Shown piece by piece: positions 7,153 to 13,719 of a stretch of DNA of 14,874 bases. Position 1 is the first letter of the stretch. Each line of letters starts with the position of its first letter. A program made the translations under genes and the position numbers. Source of the stretch: an uncultured Lewinella sp. Its GTDB lineage: Bacteria > Bacteroidota > Bacteroidia > Chitinophagales > Saprospiraceae. The DNA lies in the NCBI GenBank assembly GCA_938021455.1, contig CALIGP010000088.1, forward strand, positions 1 to 14,874. Direction: 5' to 3'. Below the pieces are notes generated by a model, which saw nothing but the letters and a program-made list of their open reading frames with translations, had not been told where the DNA came from and did not search any database.

Positions 7153-7734
7153 TTGGGAAAGTATCTGTTCTGTTTGTTGCTGTTATTAACTACTTCAGGA
7201 CTGTGGGGGCAGGCCGAAATCGACTATACGCCCCTGGCAGAGAGATTAGCCGAATATGGCCGGCAAACCATGAGCTGGAATACCGAAGCTTTGTTAGACT
7301 TGACGGATCCTCAGCTGTTTGAGATCGTTGACCGGGAAATGATGGCCAGCCAGTTAGCTGGCCTTCGATCCGACCACAATATGGAAGTTTCTTTTTCTGA
7401 CTTTACCGTAGACGACATCGGGCGTATCGTGAAAGATTTTGATGATGCCTATGCACCGGTTAACATTCATCATCGGATCACCTTTCGGATGTTGAGCCCA
7501 GGGTATAAATCAGAAGATTTTATGCTTAGAATGCAGCGGATGCTAGAGAAGAATTATGGCTCGGTTACCGTTGATGCTAGCACCTCTACCATTAAAGTCG
7601 TTGTAAAGAAGTCAATGTTTGCGATTCAACGTGGGGCTAAGGCGCTCTGGTGTTTTGTAGAGTACCGGCCGGAAAATGCAGCCCTGATGGACCTGTTGGT
7701 CCCACCCGTCGTTCGTGAACAATTCAAGAAGTAG
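7153..7734 (+). CDS. Secreted protein of unknown function, possibly NTF2-like
   Basis: The 193-residue product starts with a typical signal peptide (MGKYLFCLLLLL...GLWGQ, residues 1-20) and is therefore exported. It must start at TTG 7153 or later: a TAA lies in frame at 7141 and the next ATG (residue 40) would remove the signal peptide. The mature protein opens with helical sequence (YTPLAERLAEYGRQTMSW), then LLDLTDPQLFEIV and a series of predicted strands ending KALWCFVEY. This order resembles NTF2-like secreted proteins of Bacteroidota that begin 'Y..LAE.....W.....LDLT.P.L', but the assignment is only by pattern. The DUF3109 gene begins 4 bp after its stop, so the two form one operon behind the promoter at 7098. 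Confidence 0.75.
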   Translation: MGKYLFCLLLLLTTSGLWGQAEIDYTPLAERLAEYGRQTMSWNTEALLDLTDPQLFEIVDREMMASQLAGLRSDHNMEVSFSDFTVDDIGRIVKDFDDAYAPVNIHHRITFRMLSPGYKSEDFMLRMQRMLEKNYGSVTVDASTSTIKVVVKKSMFAIQRGAKALWCFVEYRPENAALMDLLVPPVVREQFKK

Positions 7735-7738
7735 GTCT

Positions 7739-8311
7739 ATGTATTTAGTTGGATCTGTATTGGTTAGCGATGATGTCGTTAAGGAACAATTCGCTTGTGA
7801 CCTAAGCGCCTGTAAGGGGGCTTGCTGCTGGGAAGGAGATTTTGGTGCTCCGCTGGAAGCCGATGAGCTGGATCGACTGGAAGAGGTATACTCTGAAGTT
7901 GCTCCTTTTCTCTCAACGGCGGGCCGGGCGGCTATCGCCGAGCAAGGACTTTTTACAGAAAACGAAACGGCTGATGGCCACGATACCCCTTTGATTGATA
8001 ACGCCGCCTGTGCTTATATGACCTATGATGAACTCGGGACAGCGCAATGTGGAATTGAACTGGCACACCGGGCGGGGAAGACTGATTGGAAGAAGCCCAT
8101 CAGCTGCCACCTTTACCCGATTCGGGTCAAGGTAAATAAGCAGGCCAGTTTTGAGGCACTGAATTATGACCGCTGGGATATCTGTTCCGCTGCCTGTACA
8201 AAAGGAGCAAAGGAAAAGGTTCGGGTGTTTGAGTTTGCTCGCCCTGCCTTGATCCGTAAGTACGGAGAGGCTTGGTACGAAGAACTGGAAAAGGCCGTAA
8301 ACGAATCATAA
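7739..8311 (+). CDS. DUF3109 family cysteine-cluster protein
   Basis: The 190-residue product matches the DUF3109 family (YkgJ-related putative Fe-S or zinc-binding proteins) nearly end to end: VLVSDDVV near the N terminus, F-x-C-D-L-x-x-C-K-G-A-C-C (C20, C25, C29, C30), GDFGAPLEADE, then C91, C104, KPISCHLYPIR with C123, NYDRWDIC with C149, C153, and the terminal LIRKYGEAWYEELE. All these cysteines are family-typical metal ligands. No signal peptide is present, so it should be cytosolic. The biochemical role of the family is not established. The ATG at 7739 is chosen over a GTG at 7715, which would overlap the upstream gene and add eight residues that the family lacks. It is cotranscribed with the preceding gene (4-bp gap). 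Confidence 0.9.
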   Translation: MYLVGSVLVSDDVVKEQFACDLSACKGACCWEGDFGAPLEADELDRLEEVYSEVAPFLSTAGRAAIAEQGLFTENETADGHDTPLIDNAACAYMTYDELGTAQCGIELAHRAGKTDWKKPISCHLYPIRVKVNKQASFEALNYDRWDICSAACTKGAKEKVRVFEFARPALIRKYGEAWYEELEKAVNES

Positions 8312-8412
8312 CTACCGTCAAAAGGCTATTCTTGGGAAGCAAACGAATAATCAGCCATAGTGCTGCCTTCTTCTTTACGGCCGGCCATTACGCAGAATCT
8401 GGTAGGTACACG

Positions 8413-8446
8413 AAAAAAAAGACCGGTCGCGCAAGCGCAGCCGGTC
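8413..8446 (-). terminator. Intrinsic terminator on the minus strand
   Basis: Read on the minus strand, GACCGG-CT-GCG / CGC-GA-CCGGTC forms a stem (6 bp, a 2x2 internal loop, 3 bp) with a 4-nt loop, directly followed by eight T residues. On the plus strand the hairpin has no T-tract after it, so it would terminate minus-strand transcription. No minus-strand protein gene precedes it, which is the main reason to suspect a small RNA. Confidence 0.55.
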
Positions 8447-8590
8447 CAGAAATAAACACCTAAAACCCTATTAACATCTTTACAACGATGGGAGTACCAA
8501 CGTTAAGTATCTTGGAACACCAAAGATGGTGTTTGTGTTAAACCTAGTGTCGGATAGAAGTCACAAGACTCATCATTCACATAGTTATAG
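8413..8590 (-). ncRNA. Candidate small RNA of about 175-190 nt
   Basis: A TTTG element (8624-8621) and TATTTTCG (8601-8594, 7 of 8 matches to TAnnTTTG) are separated by 19 bp, the spacing usual for Bacteroidota promoters. Transcription would start near 8587 and end in the U8 terminator at 8413. The predicted RNA contains AACACCA-TCTT-TGGTGTT (8532-8515), a perfect 7-bp hairpin, and AGTC-TTGT-GACT (8570-8559). It has no open frame with convincing coding signal. Size and position are compatible with a structured RNA such as a 6S-like RNA, but I could not fold it into a 6S shape and make no family claim. It could instead be an antisense leader regulator of the transporter at 8642. Confidence 0.3.
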
Positions 8591-8641
8591 TTGCGAAAAT
8601 AGCGGCTAATTCTGATACGCCAAAGAAAAAAGACTTAAAAT

Positions 8642-9562
8642 ATGCTAGATGTGCTAATCGGGACGATTCTTGCGCTAGTAATGTTTAGCATTGGACTGAG
8701 CTTACAGCCGGTAAATTTTCGCCGATTATTCAGTAATCCGAGGGTGCTTTTTCTCGGCTTAGCCCTGCAATTGCTTGTCTTACCGATCATTGCCTTCGCT
8801 GTTTGCTTCTTTTTAGGCTTGTCATCAGATTTTGCCGTAGGGGTGATTGTGCTATCTGCTTGCCCCGGTGGGTTGACCAGTAATTTCATCAGTTTTTTAT
8901 TGCGGGCTAACACTACTTTGGCGGTAAGTCTGACGATCTGCAACACTTTTTTGTCGATGATAACGATTCCCATTATCGTAAATGCAGGACTTTATTACTT
9001 CTCCACGGGGGGAGAATTGGGCCAGTTGCCAGTCTTGCCAACAGCCGGAAGCATATTCCTGATCGTTTTGGTTCCCGTTTTTGCGGGAATGTTTTTTAGG
9101 GCCCAGTGGCAGGTGCAAGCATCGTTTTTGCAGCCGAGGTTGCGATGGCTGAGTATTTTTCTGCTCGCTATGCTTTTTACCCTGAAACTGTTTGCGCCCG
9201 CTAGCGCCGGAGGAAGCAATCTGACCATGGCTGAGCTCTATGAAATCTTCCCGGCATCTTTGCTGGTGAATGTAGGGGCCTTGCTTTCAGGTTTTATTTT
9301 TGGCCGTGCTTTGAGCTTTGGCCGAAACGCCCAACTTACACTAGGGGTAGAGGCAGGGATTCAAAACACCAGCCTTGCTTTCCTGATTACCTCCGTACTG
9401 CTACAAAACGAACAGATGCTGAAGCCGAGTCTGGTGTACGCTATGTTTACTTTTTTTTCGGCACTCCTCTACGGGATATGGCTCAAGCCGGGCATGGTTA
9501 AAGTGATCAGGAAGGAGTGGAAAAGCATGCAGTTTTTTCCGGGCAGGGAGGAAGGGAAGTAG
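8642..9562 (+). CDS. Bile acid:sodium symporter (BASS) family transporter
   Basis: The 306-residue product is very hydrophobic with about nine or ten membrane segments. It carries the two hallmark Na+-binding regions of the BASS/SBF family: SACPGGLTSN (residues 72-81) in the first half and E237-x-G-x-Q241-N242 (EAGIQN) in the second. It should sit in the inner membrane and couple Na+ entry to uptake of an organic anion. Family members move bile acids, pyruvate, pantothenate or other 2-oxoacids, and the substrate cannot be told from sequence. The length fits the family. The ATG at 8642 starts directly in the first membrane helix. The C terminus ends in a short charged tail (GREEGK). It converges on the large surface-protein gene, separated by a 58-bp repeat hairpin. 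Confidence 0.88.
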   Translation: MLDVLIGTILALVMFSIGLSLQPVNFRRLFSNPRVLFLGLALQLLVLPIIAFAVCFFLGLSSDFAVGVIVLSACPGGLTSNFISFLLRANTTLAVSLTICNTFLSMITIPIIVNAGLYYFSTGGELGQLPVLPTAGSIFLIVLVPVFAGMFFRAQWQVQASFLQPRLRWLSIFLLAMLFTLKLFAPASAGGSNLTMAELYEIFPASLLVNVGALLSGFIFGRALSFGRNAQLTLGVEAGIQNTSLAFLITSVLLQNEQMLKPSLVYAMFTFFSALLYGIWLKPGMVKVIRKEWKSMQFFPGREEGK

Positions 9563-9604
9563 TAGTGGTAGTACTATCACTACTATCACTACTATCACTA
9601 CTAC
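9559..9604. repeat. 9-bp tandem repeat forming a hairpin between convergent genes
   Basis: Three perfect copies of ACTATCACT (9573-9599) are followed by a partial ACTACCA. The segment just before them, GTAGTAGTGGTAGT (9559-9572), is the reverse complement of the 14 bases at 9591-9604 apart from one G-U wobble. The hairpin therefore loops out exactly two repeat units, or can slip to pair with an earlier copy. It overlaps the stop codon of the transporter gene and fills the gap to the convergent surface-protein gene. A bidirectional transcription barrier is plausible, but no T-tract follows directly. Confidence 0.6.
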
Positions 9605-9620
9605 CATACTAGCATTATTA

Positions 9621-12389
9621 TTACTTCCCCGTAATCAATTCAATGTAGCCACTGATGGGGTCCGGTGAAGCGGTAACTCCCTCAAGTCTTTGTTCAAAAA
9701 TCTGCCCAACGTAGTAGTAGGAGCCAGAGGGAAGTACATTACCGTTCAGGTTAGTTCCGTCCCAGTTAATGGCAGGGTCTTCGGTTTCAAATACGAGCTG
9801 ACCCCAACGATTGTAGATTTTGAATTCTACTCTTTCAATGAAACAACGACTACGGGGTATGAAGAGGTCGTTTTGATTGTCAGCGTTGGGGGTAAAGACA
9901 TTAGGGAGTTCGTAAATAGGACAGTTGGAAACGCAAACGATATTGCTGGAGCTACTTTCATTGCCATTGTTATCAAAAGCCGTTACGGTGTAGCATCCAG
10001 TGATACCGTTTTCGGGCACGTGCTCAAAGGTAAGTTGATCGCTGCCGCTGATTTCGTCAATAAATTGCGGCGTAGCGGATGAGTCACTGCTGAAGTAGAC
10101 GCGGTATCCGGCAACGTCCTGGTCTCTGCACAACTCAATTGGAGGGATCCAACTGAGGGTGTTGAAGAGGTTTTCGGTGACGGTGCAGTCAACACCTCGA
10201 TCACAGACACTAACGACGGCCAACTCCGGTGGGCAGGGGGGGACATTGTCCGTTGGAATGAGGCACAACTCCTGACTCCGGTTCAGGAGAGGAGAGGGGA
10301 TGTTGTCTATGTTATAAGTGCCGGAGGCAAGGATGTAGTAGCAATACTCGAGTCCGTTGGTGAGGCCTTCATCCCGGTAAGCAGGATCGGCTACCGTCGC
10401 GAGGAATTCAAAAGTGCTACCACCAGGGAGTTGGCGGAAGACGTCGTAGGTGGTATTCGTCCAGGGCACATTAGCTGCCCAGCTCAGGTCATTGGCCTCA
10501 TCGGTAGGAGAGCCACTAAGGCGAACGCTACTGGCGGGGCGTGCTTCCCCGACGGGCTCTGTCTCGTTTTCTACAAACAACTCAATGCGATAGGAGTAAG
10601 GAAGAGCTTCCGTGTTGATACCCAGATCGGAAAAGCAAGTGTCTACGGCTGAACCAAAGAAGGGGCGGCTGAAGGAGGTTATCTCGCTGAATTGGGTGGG
10701 ATCATCCGTTTGCCCCTCAGCGCGACTTAAAACGTAGCGGTATGGACCCGTATTGAGCAAGGTGTCCAGGGCGTCTGCGTTGGGCAATATCCAGCAGACA
10801 TCGATGGCACCATCGGTTACTCCGGTGGCGGTAACGTCTACTTTAGTTAGCAAGGGGATATCTCTGGCTAGCTGTACACAGACTTCTTCGGAGGGTATGG
10901 ACTCTATTTCTTCAAAAATCAGTCCCAAATTGGCAATGGGGCGGCCAAGTAAAGCCACCACGCGATAGCAATAGGTTTGCCCCCGTTCGATGTCTTCGTC
11001 GATGTAGACGAAGCGACCGTCTTCCATCTCCATGATCTCTGTTGGTGTCAGCTTGGTGTAGCCCCGGCCAGAGAGGCCGGTTTCACAAGTGTCCACTACA
11101 AATGGATTACTACCTATTCGTCGCCAGACGGTGAAGCCCAAGAATAGTGGATCAGCTTCGTCTTCGCAGGCGTAGGGTTTGTCCCAGCTGATGGTGATAG
11201 ACTCGTCGTCGGCTAAAGTCGTAAGCCCGGTTGGGGGCGGAGCGACGACTTTAATGGCGACGGTCTTGAGGGTTGCCAGACCGCCTTCCCGACTGCCAAC
11301 ACCGCTGACCTGAAAGAAGTCGTCTTCCGCTCGGAACACGACAAAGTAGGGCTGGTTGCTGATGTGAGAGCAGTTAGTTTCCCAGCGGAAGGTTCTGGTG
11401 AAGGGATCGGTCACGTAGATGTCCTGATCTGGGAGGAAGGTCGCACTGTCCTGTGGGAAATCAAACGGTCGGCCACTGGCTTCCAGCCGTACGCGTTGGT
11501 CCGTGTCGGTTAGAGGGGCAGTGGCAATTACGTCGAATTCTACGATCTCCCCGGCGACGACACAAATTTCTTCAAAGGGGATGTCTAGCTCCGGAGGGTC
11601 GTTAGAGCATTCTTCGACGAAGATTTGCATGTCTCTTACTACGGTGTCTAGCGGAATACCGTTTCGGAATGACTTGATGAAAAAGGCCAGATTGTACTCC
11701 CCCGAAACAGCAGGCGCGTCCCAGGTGATCTGACCGGTTTCGGCGTTGATGGTCAGGGAGCCGGTGCTGCCGCCGAATTGATTCGGTAAGACATAGTTTC
11801 GGATGGGCACCTGAGGTGCCCGCTGCGGAACGGTGAACTCGAAGGCGAGACTGTCTCCATCCACGTCAAATGCGCCGGGGTTGTGTGTCCAGACGGAGCC
11901 GATACAGGCGTTTTCTATGGGGATCTGCGTTAGTTCCGGAGTGCTGTTACATCCATTGAGAAGAGGATTAGATAGCGTGTAGACGGTGTAAACGCTAAAG
12001 GGAATGTTGACCGAAGACCCGCCATCAATGTTCAGCACCTGTGCTACCCGGTTTTGATCCTGGAAGCTGATGAAGTATCGTCCGAAGCCAGAATACCGGT
12101 GGCACATCTGATATTCGTTGCGCTTGATGCCGTTACCGAGATTTACCTCCCGGGTTCTGGGGATCGTCTCCATTGAGCCATCTCCCCAGGAGATAACGAG
12201 GCTGTCCCGGTCTACTTCGGTCTGGATGGTCTCCGTGTAGGTAATAATGGTGGCGCAGGCCCGTAACTGATTGTTGATGTCTCCACAGTCTCCAGCAGAA
12301 CGAACGATGATTTCGCCCGCCCGGTTGTGGGTCGCCAGCAACGTAAGCGGAGCAGCAAGAAGGAACAGGAAGAGGGTAAGGAGGCGCAT
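9621..12389 (-). CDS. Large secreted FnIII protein with type B T9SS (gliding-motility-associated) sorting domain
   Basis: The 922-residue product is a T9SS cargo. It has a signal peptide (MRLLTLFLFLLAAPLTLLAT) followed by HNRAGEI, a mature start common in this protein class. Residues ~170-260 look like an Ig/cadherin-type domain (VDGDSLAFEF, NAETGQITWDAP). About four fibronectin-III-like domains follow (roughly 385-510, 512-620, 622-710, 718-822), each with a W or SW core and paired cysteines. Residues ~826-922 form the CHU_C/gliding-motility-associated C-terminal sorting domain: PNVFTPNADNQNDLF, IYNRWGQLVFET, WDG, GNVLPSGSYYY. It is probably displayed on or released from the cell surface for adhesion or binding; no catalytic domain is seen. 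The ATG at 12389 is preferred over a GTG at 12428 because it begins the signal peptide. PorQ at 1564 belongs to its export pathway. Confidence 0.9.
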   Translation of the reverse strand: MRLLTLFLFLLAAPLTLLATHNRAGEIIVRSAGDCGDINNQLRACATIITYTETIQTEVDRDSLVISWGDGSMETIPRTREVNLGNGIKRNEYQMCHRYSGFGRYFISFQDQNRVAQVLNIDGGSSVNIPFSVYTVYTLSNPLLNGCNSTPELTQIPIENACIGSVWTHNPGAFDVDGDSLAFEFTVPQRAPQVPIRNYVLPNQFGGSTGSLTINAETGQITWDAPAVSGEYNLAFFIKSFRNGIPLDTVVRDMQIFVEECSNDPPELDIPFEEICVVAGEIVEFDVIATAPLTDTDQRVRLEASGRPFDFPQDSATFLPDQDIYVTDPFTRTFRWETNCSHISNQPYFVVFRAEDDFFQVSGVGSREGGLATLKTVAIKVVAPPPTGLTTLADDESITISWDKPYACEDEADPLFLGFTVWRRIGSNPFVVDTCETGLSGRGYTKLTPTEIMEMEDGRFVYIDEDIERGQTYCYRVVALLGRPIANLGLIFEEIESIPSEEVCVQLARDIPLLTKVDVTATGVTDGAIDVCWILPNADALDTLLNTGPYRYVLSRAEGQTDDPTQFSEITSFSRPFFGSAVDTCFSDLGINTEALPYSYRIELFVENETEPVGEARPASSVRLSGSPTDEANDLSWAANVPWTNTTYDVFRQLPGGSTFEFLATVADPAYRDEGLTNGLEYCYYILASGTYNIDNIPSPLLNRSQELCLIPTDNVPPCPPELAVVSVCDRGVDCTVTENLFNTLSWIPPIELCRDQDVAGYRVYFSSDSSATPQFIDEISGSDQLTFEHVPENGITGCYTVTAFDNNGNESSSSNIVCVSNCPIYELPNVFTPNADNQNDLFIPRSRCFIERVEFKIYNRWGQLVFETEDPAINWDGTNLNGNVLPSGSYYYVGQIFEQRLEGVTASPDPISGYIELITGK

Positions 12390-12755
12390 GGGCGTAAAGA
12401 TTGCGGAGATGGTGATGAAACTTCCCACTTACAGAAAACGCTAAGCATTTTGCAGCAGGCTGTCTCAACAGCAATGATGGTCGTACATTCTGGATGCACT
12501 CCGCTAACCTAACGCATAAAAAGCACTTTTGCTTTCGTAAAATTTGTCGGAGACCGAACGGAAGCCCGGTTTTTTCAAAAAACCTTGCATTTCAACCTCC
12601 TTTGCACCTGCGTTTGCGCCCACTTGTTTGGTCATGGGCATTTGATGGAAGGGAAGTCGTTTTACGGGCGATAAACAAAAAATCAGCGACCATCCCGCAG
12701 GTTGGTCGCTGATTGTGGGGACGTAGCTGTAAAAGCTATCGGTGAACTTGAGTGC
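12390..12755. other. 366-bp intergenic region upstream of the surface-protein gene
   Basis: No gene is visible. It must hold the minus-strand promoter of the surface protein, but I find no CAAAnnTA (minus TAnnTTTG) in it. It contains two small inverted repeats, AAAGCA-CTTT-TGCTTT (12520-12535) and GGTTTTTT-C-AAAAAACC (12568-12584), and the terminator of the SCP2 gene (12675-12714). Confidence 0.5.
12675..12714 (-). terminator. Intrinsic terminator of the SCP2-domain gene
   Basis: On the minus strand a perfect 12-bp stem, AATCAGCGACCA / TGGTCGCTGATT, with a 10-nt loop runs into TTTTTTG. It lies about 42 bp beyond the stop codon of the gene at 12756, exactly where a terminator is expected. This is the clearest terminator in the window. 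Confidence 0.85.
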
Positions 12756-13052
12756 TTAGCCCAGCAATCCCTGTAGTTTCATCGCCAGGCCCATATCGCC
12801 CTTGATTTTTACCTTGCCGCCCATCATGGCCATCATGGGATTGAGGTCTCCTTTACGGAGTGCATCGAGGGTCTCGACGCTGGTGGTTACGATGGTATCG
12901 GCCTCTTTTTCTTCGTTGGTGACGACGGCAGGTTCCTGCGTCATGTCGATGTGGATGAAGTCTCCGTCAAGATTGAGCAGGAGGCTTTTGCCCAGGTTAG
13001 GGGCTTTTTCGGCAGCTTTAACAACGTTGGAGTTGAATTCTTCGAAAGTCAT
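12756..13052 (-). CDS. SCP2 sterol-binding domain protein
   Basis: The product is a stand-alone sterol carrier protein 2 (SCP2) domain of 98 residues, near the usual size of ~100. Recognisable parts are the helical start (FEEFNSNVVKAAEKAP), the strand LLLNLDGDFIHIDM, the DTIVTTSVETLDALRKG region and the family-typical end NPMMAMMGGKVKIKGDMGLAMKL. Members bind lipids or fatty acyl groups in a hydrophobic pocket in the cytosol; the bacterial ligand is unknown. The ATG at 13052 is chosen; a TTG at 13073 would add seven residues (MPKIPNN) and overlaps the promoter-like TACCTTGCC. The gene is monocistronic, with a strong terminator downstream. Confidence 0.88.
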   Translation of the reverse strand: MTFEEFNSNVVKAAEKAPNLGKSLLLNLDGDFIHIDMTQEPAVVTNEEKEADTIVTTSVETLDALRKGDLNPMMAMMGGKVKIKGDMGLAMKLQGLLG

Positions 13053-13069
13053 GTTGTTGGGAATTTTTG

Positions 13070-13078
13070 GCAAGGTAG
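13070..13078 (-). promoter_or_regulatory. Candidate -7 element of the SCP2 gene
   Basis: On the minus strand TACCTTGCC lies 17 bp upstream of the ATG at 13052. The identical nonamer precedes porQ. It approximates TAnnTTTG with one T missing; no TTG is seen at the -33 position. This is weak evidence, but it recurs. Confidence 0.25.
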
Positions 13079-13098
13079 CGAATTTTCGCTTTTAGGAT

Positions 13099-13126
13099 CG
13101 CGGATTATACAGATTAACGCGGATTT
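13099..13126. repeat. Short GATT-type direct repeat
   Basis: CGCGGATT occurs at 13099-13106 and again at 13118-13125 (period 19), with an intervening AGATTA at 13111-13116, so a GATT core recurs every 9-10 bp. The phrasing is reminiscent, from memory, of dispersed intergenic repeats seen in several bacterial phyla. The later GCGCGCGGAGATCGCAGAGG (13231-13250) has a similar flavour. Confidence 0.4.
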
Positions 13127-13147
13127 GTGGAGTAGGATAGGTGGTGG

Positions 13148-13476
13148 GCTGCTTCGCAGCTTCAGGTTTCCCGCAGAAGAGGAGGGAAGAGGCAGAAGAG
13201 ATGGAGGGCTGCTGCGCAGCGGAAGAGTTTGCGCGCGGAGATCGCAGAGGGTAGGAGACGTAAGGAGAAAGCTACTCTAGGACCAGGAAAGTAAGATTTG
13301 TAGGATTGAGAGTAGGATTCATAGAATTACTAACGATGGTAACCCTCTATAATGCTTATGGAAAGTCTATAGCGAAGGGCTCCCCTCTCCGTTGAGCCGG
13401 AGGCGAGCATGAAGTACTGCGAAGCACAACTCACCGGAGAGGGGCCGGGGTAGAGATTTTTGGGCTGCTTCGCAGC
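13148..13476. repeat. Three copies of the palindrome GCTGCTTCGCAGC
   Basis: The 13-bp perfect hairpin sequence GCTGC-TTC-GCAGC is present at 13148-13160 and 13464-13476, and as GCTGCTGCGCAGC at 13208-13220. In all three copies it is preceded by GG. The last copy is followed by TTTT and could act as a short plus-strand terminator. The spacing is irregular (60 and 256 bp), so this is not a CRISPR array. Confidence 0.6.
13382..13444. repeat. 15-bp inverted repeat, REP/MITE-like
   Basis: CCCCTCTCCGTTGAG (13382-13396) and CTCACCGGAGAGGGG (13430-13444) are reverse complements at 14 of 15 positions, separated by 33 nt. The right arm continues as CCGGGG. No transposase or obvious target-site duplication is seen. 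The CCCCTCTCC...GGAGAGGGG phrase is typical of dispersed REP-like elements. Confidence 0.55.
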
Positions 13477-13719
13477 TTTTAAGGGGGGCTCGAATTGAGC
13501 TGATGAAACCGATTGATAATGACGAATTTCGATTCTGGTTCTGCTGTAGCAGGGGTTTAGGGAGGAACCATTTTCTTAAAAAATAATTATAGTCAATAAA
13601 GGGCACCGTTAAAAAGTGCTAAAGCTTTGGCGGAATTATTAATCATCGCTAATTATGAAATCAATAAGCCCATTCATCAAGAGATGATTCTCTGCTATTT
13701 GAACGAAAATCCCAGATTC

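Larger units (their letters stand above)
8312..8641. other. 330-bp intergenic region, possible non-coding RNA locus
   Basis: No convincing gene lies here; a 63-codon plus-strand frame overlapping the end of the DUF3109 gene has no recognisable content. The first 100 bp carry no clear hairpin for terminating the upstream operon. The second half contains several inverted repeats, a GC hairpin next to an A8 run (8413-8446) and a promoter-like motif on the minus strand (8594-8624), described separately. The plus-strand promoter of the transporter at 8642 is not obvious; TATAGTTG (8586-8593) matches 7 of 8 positions of TAnnTTTG but lacks a -33 partner. Confidence 0.5.
13053..13719. other. 667-bp repeat-rich intergenic region
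   Basis: No credible gene is present. From left to right it contains a GATT-based short repeat (13099-13125), three copies of a 13-bp palindrome (13148, 13208, 13464), a purine-rich stretch (about 13173-13206), and a 15-bp inverted repeat with a 33-nt loop (13382-13444). After that comes AT-rich DNA leading to the outer-membrane protein gene. Frames running through it have no family resemblance. The mixture looks like accumulated dispersed repeats, or remnants of small non-autonomous elements. Confidence 0.6.

Noticed and set aside
8272..8463. 63-codon plus-strand frame at the end of the DUF3109 gene
   Set aside because: It starts inside the DUF3109 C terminus, runs through the terminator hairpin and shows no family features.
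9573..9599. ACTATCACT repeats as an iteron or CRISPR
   Set aside because: There are only three 9-bp copies with no spacers and no replication gene nearby. They make better sense as part of the hairpin between convergent genes.
12585..12604. Promoter-like TTGCATTTCAACCTCCTTTG on the plus strand
   Set aside because: Spacing between the two elements is only about 9 bp, the TA of the -7 motif is missing, and no plus-strand gene follows for over 1 kb.
13148..13476. Possible CRISPR array from the repeated palindromes
   Set aside because: The repeats are only 13 bp and irregularly spaced (60 and 256 bp), and no cas gene is near.
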